A DNA stretch of 64,000 bases from Caldilineaceae bacterium (lineage in GTDB: Bacteria > Chloroflexota > Anaerolineae > Caldilineales > Caldilineaceae): assembly GCA_019637645.1 (NCBI GenBank), contig JAHBVH010000002.1:1-64000 (forward strand). Reading direction: 5' to 3'. Below, piece by piece: positions 8,801-17,134 of the stretch; the stretch's first letter is position 1; each line of letters opens with the position of its first letter. The translations under genes and the position numbers were made by a program. Under the pieces are notes generated by a model. It did no database searches and had not been told where the DNA came from. It was given only the letters and a program-made list of their open reading frames with translations.

Positions 8801-9241
8801 ATGTCCCAACTTGCTTACCTTGTTCCGCTCTTGCTTGTGCTTAGCACTATCTTAGGGGCATCGCATTCATCCGCACCGATGATGTTGGCTTCAACTTTCA
8901 CCGCGCCGCAACTGCGTGTTGATCTGCCGACGCCACGCGTCGCGGCTGGCACAGAGCAGACGCTTCAGATCCAGCTTGATCAGAGCGCCGACCGTGTGGC
9001 AACGCTCGTCTTGGTGGTGACCTACCCTAATGGCGTCATCGAACGTTCGTTGCATTCGATCCGCGGTAGCAAGGGTGATCTAACGTGGCTCGTGCCAATG
9101 GATGTCGGCATGGGCGCGGCAACCTTCTCGATCTCTGCTGATGGTTGTGGCTGTGAACAACAAAGCACCGTGCCGCCGCCAACCCGCATCGATAGCATCG
9201 TTGAAGGCGGCTTCTATATTATGGCACGTCACGCGGCATAA
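8801..9241 (+). CDS. Small secreted protein of unknown function
   Basis: A 146-residue protein I do not recognise. The N-terminus is a signal peptide (MSQLAYLVPLLLVLSTILGA followed by Ser-rich sequence). The mature part is beta-strand rich and resembles an Ig-like or fibronectin-like strand set: it begins with a DLPTPRVAAGTEQTLQIQL segment and continues with LVLVVTYPNGVIERS. A CGC motif near residue 118 could bind metal or form a disulfide. The ATG at 8801 follows AAAGGAA. It lies 11 bp before the HAD gene, so the two are probably co-transcribed, but no functional link is evident. It could be a cell-surface or matrix component. Confidence 0.6.
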   Translation: MSQLAYLVPLLLVLSTILGASHSSAPMMLASTFTAPQLRVDLPTPRVAAGTEQTLQIQLDQSADRVATLVLVVTYPNGVIERSLHSIRGSKGDLTWLVPMDVGMGAATFSISADGCGCEQQSTVPPPTRIDSIVEGGFYIMARHAA

Positions 9242-9252
9242 GAGCATAAGTT

Positions 9253-9903
9253 ATGCTGAAGGCAATTATCTTTGACTTTGATGGTACTATCATCGAAACT
9301 GAAACCCCCGACTACCAATCTTGGCAAGAGCTTTTTGTTGAACATGGTTGTGATCTAGCCAAAGAGCTCTGGTGCACCTACATCGGTACGGCTTCGGGTA
9401 CCTTTGATCCCTATCGCCTCCTGGCCGAACTCTCTGGGGGCGACATCGATCGCCCCGCGCTTCGCACGCGCCGCCGTCGCCGCTTTCATGAATTGGTCGC
9501 GCAACAACCCTCACGGCCTGGGGTCGAGGCCCTGCTTGCGGCGGCCACGGCGCAGGGAATTCCTCTCGCGATTGCCTCTAGCTCCACACGCGATTGGGTA
9601 GAAGAACATCTGGCAGCTCGCCACCTGCGGCACTATTTTCAGGCTGTCTACACGGCCAACGACGTGACCACCGTGAAGCCCGATCCGACCCTCTATCGCT
9701 TGGCCGCCCGTGCGCTACAGGTGGAACCGACCCAAGCCCTCGCCGTTGAAGATTCGCTCAATGGTTTGCTGGCGGCCAAGCGCGCCGGGCTGAAGTGTGT
9801 TGTTACCCCGCATGGGATGACCGCCCATATGGCCTTTGCCGAAGCGGATCTCGTGCTAACCTCGTTGGCCGAAATAACCTTGGCACAGTTGCTCGCGCTT
9901 TAA
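9253..9903 (+). CDS. HAD-superfamily phosphatase (beta-phosphoglucomutase-like)
   Basis: A 216-residue HAD subfamily IA hydrolase, cytosolic and Mg-dependent. Motif I is FDFDGTIIETE with nucleophile Asp8 and acid/base Asp10; a helical cap follows (about residues 15-80); motif II is IASSST; motif III is the Lys in VKPDPTLY; and motif IV is AVEDSLNG. This arrangement is typical of sugar-phosphate phosphatases and beta-phosphoglucomutases. The neighbouring sugar operons make a phosphosugar substrate likely, but phosphatase and mutase cannot be told apart here. The gene is 11 bp downstream of the small secreted protein gene. Confidence 0.88.
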   Translation: MLKAIIFDFDGTIIETETPDYQSWQELFVEHGCDLAKELWCTYIGTASGTFDPYRLLAELSGGDIDRPALRTRRRRRFHELVAQQPSRPGVEALLAAATAQGIPLAIASSSTRDWVEEHLAARHLRHYFQAVYTANDVTTVKPDPTLYRLAARALQVEPTQALAVEDSLNGLLAAKRAGLKCVVTPHGMTAHMAFAEADLVLTSLAEITLAQLLAL

Positions 9904-10005
9904 TATCGGCTCAGCCCCTGCTCAATTCTTGGCTTATTTTCTCACCTCGCATAAAAAACGGCCAAGTGTAAAGGCGGCTCCTTCAACCTGTCTCTAAAAA
10001 GTCAT

Positions 10006-10035
10006 TTGACATGATCTGCTGCTTTTGGTTATAGT
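10006..10035 (+). promoter_or_regulatory. Sigma70-type promoter of the 10-15 kb sugar operon
   Basis: A consensus TTGACA (10006-10011) and TATAGT (10030-10035) are spaced by 18 bp. A 6-bp inverted repeat (CGCAGA, 12 nt, TCTGCG) at 10085-10108 in the leader may be an operator or a small hairpin. The binding-protein gene starts 144 bp downstream of the -10 box. Confidence 0.6.
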
Positions 10036-10178
10036 AAGCTTGCCTCCACAAAAATCCGCGCTGTAAAAGATGGCCCATTCTATTCGCAGACCCCATCATT
10101 TCTCTGCGTAACCAATTCCACAAGCTATGTGATACTGCGTGTAATCTACTGATCGCACTTATTTGAGGAGAAAATCGC

Positions 10179-11546
10179 ATGACTAACCTATCGAGACGCA
10201 ACTTTTTGCAAGCAAGCGCATTCACCGCGGGAAGCCTGCTTGTCGCCGCCTGTACGCCAGCCGCAGCACCAACCGCACCGGCTACTACTGGGGCAGAAGC
10301 GGCTGCCCCCAGCACTGAACAGATCACCTTGAATGTGTTGGCCGAAAACTGGGGCGAATTATACAACGGTCTGATGGTATTGATTGGGGATGAATATACC
10401 AAGGAAAATCCCAATGTGACCATCGATTGGAATTTTGATCCCGACTGGCAGACCAAACTTACAACCTTGATCGCAGCGGGTACACCGCCTGACTGTAACC
10501 ATATTCGCCCGGGCGCGTTGGCTGTCATGGGGCGCAAGGGGGTCTTGCTGGATCTGACCGATCTCGTCACCAGTGCTGGCCATACGCGCGAGGATTTTGT
10601 CGTCTCGATCTATGACAGCTCCACCTATGATGGCAAGCTCTATGCCTTGCCCGGTGGCGCGGACTATGTCTGCCTCTTCTATAGCCGCGACGCCATGCGC
10701 GATGCTGGCCTCGATCCTGCAAAACCACCGACCACCGCGGCGGAGTTGATCGAACAATCGTTGCAGATCCTCCAGACCAATGCTAGTGGTGATATTGAGC
10801 GAATTGGCTATGCACCGGGGGCCGGTCACCTGAGCAATTGGACCTTTATTCATGGGGGCCGTTTCTATGATGAAGCCAGCGGCAAAATTACGGCCAATGA
10901 AACGGTGAATGTGGAAGTACTCGAGTGGATGGCCGAATATGTAAAGACCTTAGACATCAACAAGCTCTCGGCCTTTACCCAACGCCCTGGCACCTATGAG
11001 GCGGGTAATGCCTTCTCAACCAAACAGGCCGCCTTCTTCTTCGATGGTTTCTGGACCTTTGAAGCCTTGGACAATTTCTCGCCCGATATTGATTACGGCG
11101 TGACCTTCTGGCCGACGGTCAGCGGTACAGAAGCGGAGCGCGCCAACTATGCCATCAGCGGCTGGATGTATTCGATTCCTCAAGAGTCGCCCCACCGCGA
11201 CCCGGCCTGGGATTTCATCAAATATGCCTTTATCGACCAAGCCGCGCTGATGGGCTACAAAACGCTCAATGGCCCCTGTGTCAAGGCTGCTTTTCGCGAT
11301 TGGGAAGCGGGCCTGCGCGACTATATGGGGGCAGAGAACCGCATGGTGCCCTACCTCGAAGTCTTCTCCCAAACAGGGACTGCTGCCACCAACTTCTTCC
11401 CGGTCATCCCCGTGGGTGGTTACTACAACGATGAACTGGCCCGCATCTACGACCTCGTCGTGCGTGAAGAAGTCGGTGCTCAAGCGGGCTTGGACGAAGT
11501 GACCCAAAATGTTCAAGCTGAGCTGGACAAAGCATTGGCCGCCTAA
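10179..11546 (+). CDS. Sugar ABC transporter substrate-binding lipoprotein
   Basis: A 455-residue extracellular solute-binding protein of the family 1 (MalE-like) type. The N-terminus has a twin-arginine motif (SRRNFLQ) followed by a hydrophobic segment and a lipobox ending at Cys25 (LVAAC), then an Ala/Pro/Thr linker. It is therefore probably exported folded by Tat and lipid-anchored. The binding lobes contain typical segments such as YALPGGADYVCLFYSRDAM and KQAAFFFDGFW. GAGGAG lies 8 bases before the ATG. It is first in an operon with two permeases and two dehydrogenases. The ligand is probably an oligosaccharide or sugar derivative. No ATPase gene is in the operon. Confidence 0.9.
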   Translation: MTNLSRRNFLQASAFTAGSLLVAACTPAAAPTAPATTGAEAAAPSTEQITLNVLAENWGELYNGLMVLIGDEYTKENPNVTIDWNFDPDWQTKLTTLIAAGTPPDCNHIRPGALAVMGRKGVLLDLTDLVTSAGHTREDFVVSIYDSSTYDGKLYALPGGADYVCLFYSRDAMRDAGLDPAKPPTTAAELIEQSLQILQTNASGDIERIGYAPGAGHLSNWTFIHGGRFYDEASGKITANETVNVEVLEWMAEYVKTLDINKLSAFTQRPGTYEAGNAFSTKQAAFFFDGFWTFEALDNFSPDIDYGVTFWPTVSGTEAERANYAISGWMYSIPQESPHRDPAWDFIKYAFIDQAALMGYKTLNGPCVKAAFRDWEAGLRDYMGAENRMVPYLEVFSQTGTAATNFFPVIPVGGYYNDELARIYDLVVREEVGAQAGLDEVTQNVQAELDKALAA

Positions 11547-11549
11547 TTC

Positions 11550-11690
11550 TTTGTCATTGGTCCTTTGTCCTTTGTCCTTTGTCATTGGTCCTTTGTCCTT
11601 TGTCCTTTGTCCTTTGTCCTACTGGGAACAGATACCAATGACGAATGACCAATGACCAATGACCAATGACCAATGACCAATGACCAATGA
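11550..11690. repeat. Inverted arrays of a 7-bp repeat (STRR-like)
   Basis: Ten exact heptamers (TTTGTCC, with TTTGTCA and TTGGTCC variants) run from 11550 to 11619. After a 14-bp centre, eight heptamers of the opposite sense (ACCAATG, one ACGAATG) run from 11634 to 11689. The arms can partly pair with one another. The array fills the gap between the binding-protein and permease genes and stops 12 bp short of the permease's GAGGAG box. The second copy is at 58384-58679. The unit resembles the heptanucleotide repeats known from filamentous cyanobacteria, one of which, as I recall, has the unit TTGGTCA. Confidence 0.92.
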
Positions 11691-11717
11691 CTAACAATAT
11701 TCCTTGAGGAGTAATAT

Positions 11718-12668
11718 ATGGCTGTCTGGCAAGAGCTTGCGGCCAACCGGCCACAGCGGCGGACGTGGCGATGGACGCGCGCTGTGCGGCGGGATCTGCG
11801 CAATGGGTTGCTCTTTGTTTCACCTTGGTTGGTCGGGCTGTGCGTCTTTACGCTTTATCCGATTCTAGCATCGATTTACTATAGTTTTACCGTCTACGAT
11901 ATTATTTCGCCACCCCAGTTTGTGGGGCTGGGTAACTATCAAGACCTGCTCACCACCGATCCCCTCTTTTGGAAGGCCGTCGGCAACACGCTCTACTATG
12001 TGCTGATTGCCGTGCCGGTCAATCTCTGTGTTGCCTTGGGGGTAGCGCTGTTGCTTAATCTCAAGCTGCGCGGCATGGCTGTCTATCGCACCCTCTTCTT
12101 TTTGCCTAGCATCGTACCCGACATCGCCTCGGCCATGTTGTGGGCGTGGATTCTGAACCCGCAATTTGGCCTGCTCAATGCGCTGTTGCGCGCCGTCGGT
12201 GTTCCTACCGTTGGCTGGTTGACCGACCCGGCTTGGTCTAAGCCGGCGTTGATTTTGATTGGGCTTTGGGCCTTTGGTAGCAGTATGGTCATTTTTCTAG
12301 CCGCGCTCCAAGATGTGCCAGAAGCCCTCTACGAAGCGGCTGACCTCGACGGCGCGGGGATGATCCGTAAGACTTGGAATGTGACCTTGCCCATGATCAC
12401 GCCTACCATCTTTTTTAACTTGGTGTTGGGTATGATCGGCGCATTTCAATATTTCACCACAGCCTTTGTCCTCTCACAAGGCACCGGCGGACCAGCCTCT
12501 TCGACACTCTTCTACTCCCTCTTGCTCTATAACAATGCCTTTACCTATTTCAAAATGGGTTATGGCAGCGCCATGGCTTGGCTGCTCTTTGCCTTTATCT
12601 TTTTGCTGACCTGGATCACCTTTAAGAGCGCCAACCACTGGGTATACTATGAAGGGGAAAGCACCTAA
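11718..12668 (+). CDS. Sugar ABC transporter permease (MalF/UgpA-like)
   Basis: A 316-residue inner-membrane permease. A basic N-terminus is followed by six predicted membrane segments, the first being LLFVSPWLVGLCVFTLYP. The EAA loop that docks the ATPase is clear: LYEAADLDGAGMIRK followed by LPMITP. The start ATG follows TTGAGGAG. It overlaps the next permease gene by one base (TAATG), which indicates translational coupling. It pairs with the next gene to form the CUT1-type channel for the binding protein upstream. Confidence 0.93.
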   Translation: MAVWQELAANRPQRRTWRWTRAVRRDLRNGLLFVSPWLVGLCVFTLYPILASIYYSFTVYDIISPPQFVGLGNYQDLLTTDPLFWKAVGNTLYYVLIAVPVNLCVALGVALLLNLKLRGMAVYRTLFFLPSIVPDIASAMLWAWILNPQFGLLNALLRAVGVPTVGWLTDPAWSKPALILIGLWAFGSSMVIFLAALQDVPEALYEAADLDGAGMIRKTWNVTLPMITPTIFFNLVLGMIGAFQYFTTAFVLSQGTGGPASSTLFYSLLLYNNAFTYFKMGYGSAMAWLLFAFIFLLTWITFKSANHWVYYEGEST

Positions 12669-13555
12669 TGGCTAATGAATCGATCACAGCACCCGCCTTA
12701 TCGGTGACGACACCAATCGTGCATTACAGGCAAAAACGGTCGTGGCAGCGTCGCGTTTTCGGTCACCTTCTATTGATCGGCTTGAGCTTGATCTTCACCG
12801 TGCCCTTTTTCTGGCTTTTGTCTACTTCGCTCAAACCACCTGAGCAGCTCTTTCGACTCCCACCTGAGTGGATTCCCGCGCCCTTCATGTGGAGCAATTA
12901 TGCCCGCGCAACGACTTTTATTCCCTTCTTTCGCTATTTTGGCAATACGCTCTACATCACGCTCTTTAACGTGGCGGCTACGCTCATTTCCTGTTCGCTC
13001 GTTGCCTATGGTTTTGCGCGGATTCAGTGGCCTGGCCGTGATGGACTCTTTATGGTACTCATTTCCACCTTGATGATCCCCGGCGCGGTGACGTTGATCC
13101 CAACCTTTATTATCTTTCGCAATTTGGGCTGGGTGGGCACCCCCAATCCCTTGACATGGCCCGCGTTTACCGGTAATGCCTTCTATATTTTCCTGTTGCG
13201 CCAATTTTTCCTGACCATTCCCCAAGAACTCTCCGCCGCTGCGAAGATCGATGGCGCGAGTGAATTTCAGATCTACTGGCGTCTTATCCTGCCCTTGGCG
13301 CGTGCTGCCTTGGCCGCGGTTGCCCTCTTCACCTTTATGGCTAACTGGAATGACTTTCTCGGCCCTCTCATCTATCTGAGTGACAAGGATCAATTTACCC
13401 TAGCGATTGGGCTTTATGGCTTTCTTAGCCGTGTGCGGACCGAATGGGGCCTGCTCATGGCCGCATCAACGATCATGATTACGCCGGTGATTGTCCTCTT
13501 TTTCTTTACCCAGCGGACCTTTATCCAGGGCATTACCATGACGGGGATCAAATAG
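12668..13555 (+). CDS. Sugar ABC transporter permease (MalG/AraQ-like)
   Basis: A 295-residue inner-membrane permease with six predicted helices and the EAA loop LSAAAKIDGASEFQIYW followed by LPLARA. The C-terminus ends QGITMTGIK, a usual MalG-type ending. Its start overlaps the stop of the preceding permease by one base. The channel partner is the MalF-like protein; the ATPase must be supplied from elsewhere, because none is encoded in this operon. Confidence 0.93.
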   Translation: MANESITAPALSVTTPIVHYRQKRSWQRRVFGHLLLIGLSLIFTVPFFWLLSTSLKPPEQLFRLPPEWIPAPFMWSNYARATTFIPFFRYFGNTLYITLFNVAATLISCSLVAYGFARIQWPGRDGLFMVLISTLMIPGAVTLIPTFIIFRNLGWVGTPNPLTWPAFTGNAFYIFLLRQFFLTIPQELSAAAKIDGASEFQIYWRLILPLARAALAAVALFTFMANWNDFLGPLIYLSDKDQFTLAIGLYGFLSRVRTEWGLLMAASTIMITPVIVLFFFTQRTFIQGITMTGIK

Positions 13556-13608
13556 CCGCGCCCGTAGCAAATCGTTATCGGCGACTTTGAACGCTTTCGG
13601 AGAAAACA

Positions 13609-14697
13609 ATGACTAAGCAATGGCAAGTTGGGTTTGTTGGGCTGCGCCGCGGCAGTGGGCTGGTGCGCAGTTTGGCCGCGCATCCCCATGTTCAAGTGGC
13701 GGCGCTCTGTGATCTTGAGGAAGATTCGCTCACCAAGCTAGGCGCTGATTTTGCCCTGCGTGATCAGCAACTTTTTACGAAGTTCGATGATTTTGTCAAT
13801 GCCCCCCTCGATATTGTGGTGATTGCTACCCCTATTGAGTTTCATGCCCCTCAAGCAATTACCGCGTTAGAGAGTGGCAAACATGTCCTCTGTGAACAGA
13901 CCGCCGCCTATACCCTGGCCGAGTGTGAACAACTGGTGAACACAGTTCATAAAAGTGGCCGTGTCTATATGATGGCTGAGAACTACTGTTATTTTCACTA
14001 TATTCGTGAATGGAAAAAGCTGATCGACCAGAATAAGCTAGGCAAGATCTTCCATGCCGAAGGGGAATATCTGCACGAGATCGTCGATCTGCTCATTGAT
14101 CCTGTCACGGGCAAGCGCCGCTGGCGTTACCCACGCGCCCCGATCTGGTATTGTGCTCACTGCCTTGGGCCGCTCTTAACCCTCATGGATGATCGGATCG
14201 TCAAGGCCACCGGCGTCCATTCGGGGAAGAATATCTACCCAGGCGAGGAAGGACTTGGCTTTCTGGACATGGAAGTTGGCCTCTTTCAGACGCAAAAAGG
14301 CGCGACCATCAAGATCTTACGCAGCCAAGTCGCGCCGCGCCACCATGAGCTGATCTTCTACAGCCTCTATGGCACCAAAGGTTTTGTCGAAACTGGCCGC
14401 GAAGGCGGTTGGGATGGTACGCAAGGGCGTCTTTATCTAGAGGAAGAGATGTCCAAAAAGGCTGGTGCCCAGCTGATTGAGTGTTCAACCGTCGATCCCT
14501 ATGCCCCTGCCGAAGCCCGAGCGGGTGGTCATGGGACTTCCGAATACTATATGGTGCGCGACTTTATCACCGCCATTGAACAGCAGACCAAACCGCCAAT
14601 TGACATCGCGCGGGCGATCGATTTCACTGCACCCGGCATTTGCGCCCACACCTCCGCCATGCAGGGCGGCGCGTGGATCGATGTTCCGTTATTTTAA
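13609..14697 (+). CDS. Atypical Gfo/Idh/MocA family protein lacking the EKP motif
   Basis: A 362-residue protein with the two-domain Gfo/Idh fold, but two signatures are altered. The nucleotide loop reads GFVGLRRGSGLV rather than GxGxxG, and the usual catalytic EKP is replaced by CEQTAAYT, so the conserved lysine is missing. The rest looks intact, including the APIWYCAHCLGPLL segment in the substrate domain. It may be a variant dehydrogenase with another proton donor, or a non-redox sugar-binding or lyase-type member. It lies 53 bp after the permease genes and 33 bp before a normal Gfo/Idh gene, and AGAAAACA is only a weak ribosome binding site. Confidence 0.8.
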   Translation: MTKQWQVGFVGLRRGSGLVRSLAAHPHVQVAALCDLEEDSLTKLGADFALRDQQLFTKFDDFVNAPLDIVVIATPIEFHAPQAITALESGKHVLCEQTAAYTLAECEQLVNTVHKSGRVYMMAENYCYFHYIREWKKLIDQNKLGKIFHAEGEYLHEIVDLLIDPVTGKRRWRYPRAPIWYCAHCLGPLLTLMDDRIVKATGVHSGKNIYPGEEGLGFLDMEVGLFQTQKGATIKILRSQVAPRHHELIFYSLYGTKGFVETGREGGWDGTQGRLYLEEEMSKKAGAQLIECSTVDPYAPAEARAGGHGTSEYYMVRDFITAIEQQTKPPIDIARAIDFTAPGICAHTSAMQGGAWIDVPLF

Positions 14698-14730
14698 GAC
14701 CTATGCAATCGAGGTAGAAAGAAGAAGGCT

Positions 14731-15789
14731 ATGCGTGAGAAAATTGGTATTGGGGTGATTGGGGGCGGTGGCATCTCTGCCGAGGGGCATATTTGTGGCT
14801 ACCAAGCCGATCCGCGCTGTGAAGTTGTCGCGCTCTATGATCTAGCTGAAGCCAAGATGGCCGAACAGGCGCAGCGTTTGCGTGTCCCTGACACCTATAC
14901 GGCCCTGGATGCTTTCTTGGCGCGCGATGACATCCAAGCCGTCTCCATTTGCTCTCCGGATCATCTGCATGGGGAACAATGCCATCGCGCGTTGCAGGCG
15001 GGCAAACATGTGCTCTGTGAGAAGCCCATGACAACGTCGCGCGCCGATGCGGCCCGTTTGGTGGCCGATGTGCGCACAACCAGCTTGGTCTTTCTGGGCG
15101 GTCATGTCTACCATTTTCGGCCTGACTACCAAGCCATGGTTGCCGCCTACCGCGCCGGTGAGATCGGTGATGTCTGGCTCGCCGAAGGCGATTATATCTC
15201 CGACATGCGTCCTTTTTATGGCCCCACCAGCTACACGCCTTGGCGCACCGAGGCTGGCGCGCCCCAAGATATTCTCTTGGGCGGTGGTTGCCATCCCTTG
15301 GGGCTCATGTTGTGGGCCATGCAGACGACCGTGACCGAAGTCTTTGCCTTTGCCAACCACAAAGGTGAGCCCCAACTCCCCCTGGATGACTGCTATGTTG
15401 TGTCGCTGCAATTTGCGAACGGTGCCGTCGGCAAGCTGATTGCCGCATCGGGGAACCGTGGCTATGCGCCCAGCGGCGGTCATTTGGTGCTCTATGGTAC
15501 CGAAGGGACGATTTGGGGTGGCCGCTTGTACCGCAATCACCGTGCGGAGCACCGCACCGAAATTGTGCACGATTGGAAGGAACAATTTAAAGAGCACAAA
15601 CCACGGGTAGTTAACACACGCCAGGTCCATCATTGGGCCGAACAGTGCAGCCACTTTCTAGACTGTATTGAAGGCCAAGCTCAACCGCTGACCTCCGTGG
15701 TCGCTGGTGCGCAGGTGATTGCGGCCCTGACCGCGGCCATCGAGTCGGTACGCACCGGACAACCAGTTCGGGTGAATAACGAATTTTAA
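14731..15789 (+). CDS. Gfo/Idh/MocA family oxidoreductase
   Basis: A 352-residue NAD(P)-dependent dehydrogenase with a canonical Rossmann loop (GVIGGGGISAEGH), the catalytic motif VLCEKPMTT and a substrate-domain GGGCHPLGLMLW segment with conserved His. It is the last gene of the transporter operon and is followed at once by a perfect 19-bp hairpin. With the atypical paralogue before it, it probably carries out the first oxidation of the imported compound. Confidence 0.9.
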   Translation: MREKIGIGVIGGGGISAEGHICGYQADPRCEVVALYDLAEAKMAEQAQRLRVPDTYTALDAFLARDDIQAVSICSPDHLHGEQCHRALQAGKHVLCEKPMTTSRADAARLVADVRTTSLVFLGGHVYHFRPDYQAMVAAYRAGEIGDVWLAEGDYISDMRPFYGPTSYTPWRTEAGAPQDILLGGGCHPLGLMLWAMQTTVTEVFAFANHKGEPQLPLDDCYVVSLQFANGAVGKLIAASGNRGYAPSGGHLVLYGTEGTIWGGRLYRNHRAEHRTEIVHDWKEQFKEHKPRVVNTRQVHHWAEQCSHFLDCIEGQAQPLTSVVAGAQVIAALTAAIESVRTGQPVRVNNEF

Positions 15790-15795
15790 GCGACA

Positions 15796-15840
15796 GCTTG
15801 CGAAGGGGTTGCCCTAACCGTGGGCAACCCCTTCGCAAGC
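15796..15840. terminator. Bidirectional terminator between convergent genes
   Basis: A perfect 19-bp stem, GCTTGCGAAGGGGTTGCCC and its complement, closes a 7-nt loop. It lies between the plus-strand stop at 15789 and the minus-strand stop at 15842. T/A-rich bases flank each end (TTTTAAG on one side, ATTAAG on the other), so it probably ends transcription from both sides. Confidence 0.85.
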
Positions 15841-15841
15841 A

Positions 15842-17134
15842 TTAAGCCAGTTGGCTGACCGTGGTCGGCTCACGCGTGGCAAGAATGCCGATGAGCGCGC
15901 CCGCGGCGCTGGCAATCAGCACCCAAAAGACCGCGGTATAGTCGCCCGTCCAGGTGTAGAGTAACCCCATAGCCACCGGCGCGCCAGCCCGCGTGAGGGT
16001 CAGCACCAACGCCATCACGCCGTTAATGGTGCCATAGTTGCCAATCCCGTAGAATTCGGCCACCAAGGCGGCGCGTGCTGGCGAGCTGGCCCCCGATCCC
16101 ATCCCAAACAGCGTTGCGCCCACCAACATCAGCCAAGCCGTTGGCGCGAGCAGCAGGATCGTGAGGCCCAGGGTCATCATGCCAAAGAGGATGGCGGTAA
16201 TGCGGCGGGAGGAGAGCCGTCTTCCCAGCGGGCCAAAGATCAAGCGCCCGGGGATTTGACTGCCACCCAAGACGCTGGCCGTCAACGCCGCAAAGGCTGG
16301 TGAGTAGCCCTGGAGCGTCAGGTAGGGCAGTAGATGAACCGCCAAGGCTATCGCTGATAGATTGGCGAGGGCGAAGACTACTGAAAGCAGCCAGAAGACA
16401 TAGGTGCGCATAGCCGCGCCAACGGTGATGCTAGGGGTGAGCGCTTGGCTGTGTGGGGTGGCAAGCCCCTGGCTGGCTGCTTCACCGTCGGCCACTAAGT
16501 CCAGATCCGCGGGTGATCGTCGCAATAACAGCGCGTGGAGGGGAATGGTTGTCAGGGCAAGGAGCGCGGCCAAGAGCCACAAGGCGCTGCGCCAGCCATA
16601 GAGTTGAACCAACCAGGTGATGAGCGGCACAAAGATCACACTAGCTAGCCCACCGCCAAAGGTTAACACGGTGAGGGCTAGAGTCCGTTGGCGGACAAAC
16701 CAGGTGGCGGTGACGGCAAAGGCCGGTTCATATAAGATCATGGCATTAATGACGCCAATCGCTCCCCAAAGTAGATAGAAGCTCGTTAAACGCTCCACCT
16801 GCGCCCACGCAATAATCGCGAGGGTCGCGAGACAGGAACCCAAGGTCATCAAGCCTCGTGCGCCGTGGCGATCCAACCAATGGCCGATCGGCACCCCAGC
16901 AAGGCCAGAAACTAACATCATGAAAGAAAAGGCCCCTGTAAGTTGGGCTTGGGACCAACCCATCTCTTGTTGGATGGGGGTGAGCAACACCCCAAAGCCG
17001 TAGAAGAGAATCCCCCAGGAGATCGGTTCGGTAATGGCTAGCGCACCAACTACGATCCAGCCATAATAAAGGGCGGGGGTGTGGATCGCTGGCTCGTGGG
17101 CGCGCCAGCCCAAGTGCCACTTCTGCTCAGTCAC
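15842..17134 (-). CDS. MFS transporter of an arsenic-type cluster
   Basis: A 430-residue inner-membrane protein of the major facilitator superfamily with about 12 predicted helices. The first is YYGWIVVGALAITEPISW, and the loop between helices 2 and 3 carries the MFS signature IGHWLDRHGARG. It resembles the OxlT/monocarboxylate-type branch. Its start lies inside the end of the flavoprotein gene (8-bp overlap), so the two are translationally coupled and under ArsR control. From context I infer that it exports an arsenical or the product of the flavoprotein. It is not an ArsB, Acr3 or ArsP protein. The exact substrate is open. Confidence 0.85.
   Translation of the reverse strand: MTEQKWHLGWRAHEPAIHTPALYYGWIVVGALAITEPISWGILFYGFGVLLTPIQQEMGWSQAQLTGAFSFMMLVSGLAGVPIGHWLDRHGARGLMTLGSCLATLAIIAWAQVERLTSFYLLWGAIGVINAMILYEPAFAVTATWFVRQRTLALTVLTFGGGLASVIFVPLITWLVQLYGWRSALWLLAALLALTTIPLHALLLRRSPADLDLVADGEAASQGLATPHSQALTPSITVGAAMRTYVFWLLSVVFALANLSAIALAVHLLPYLTLQGYSPAFAALTASVLGGSQIPGRLIFGPLGRRLSSRRITAILFGMMTLGLTILLLAPTAWLMLVGATLFGMGSGASSPARAALVAEFYGIGNYGTINGVMALVLTLTRAGAPVAMGLLYTWTGDYTAVFWVLIASAAGALIGILATREPTTVSQLA

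Noticed and set aside
11550..11690. CRISPR-like array
   Set aside because: The unit is seven bases with no unique spacers, and the two halves are inverted.
11554..11823. Open frame encoding repeated HWSLVIG-like units
   Set aside because: This is only the translation of the 7-bp repeat array and does not look like a protein.
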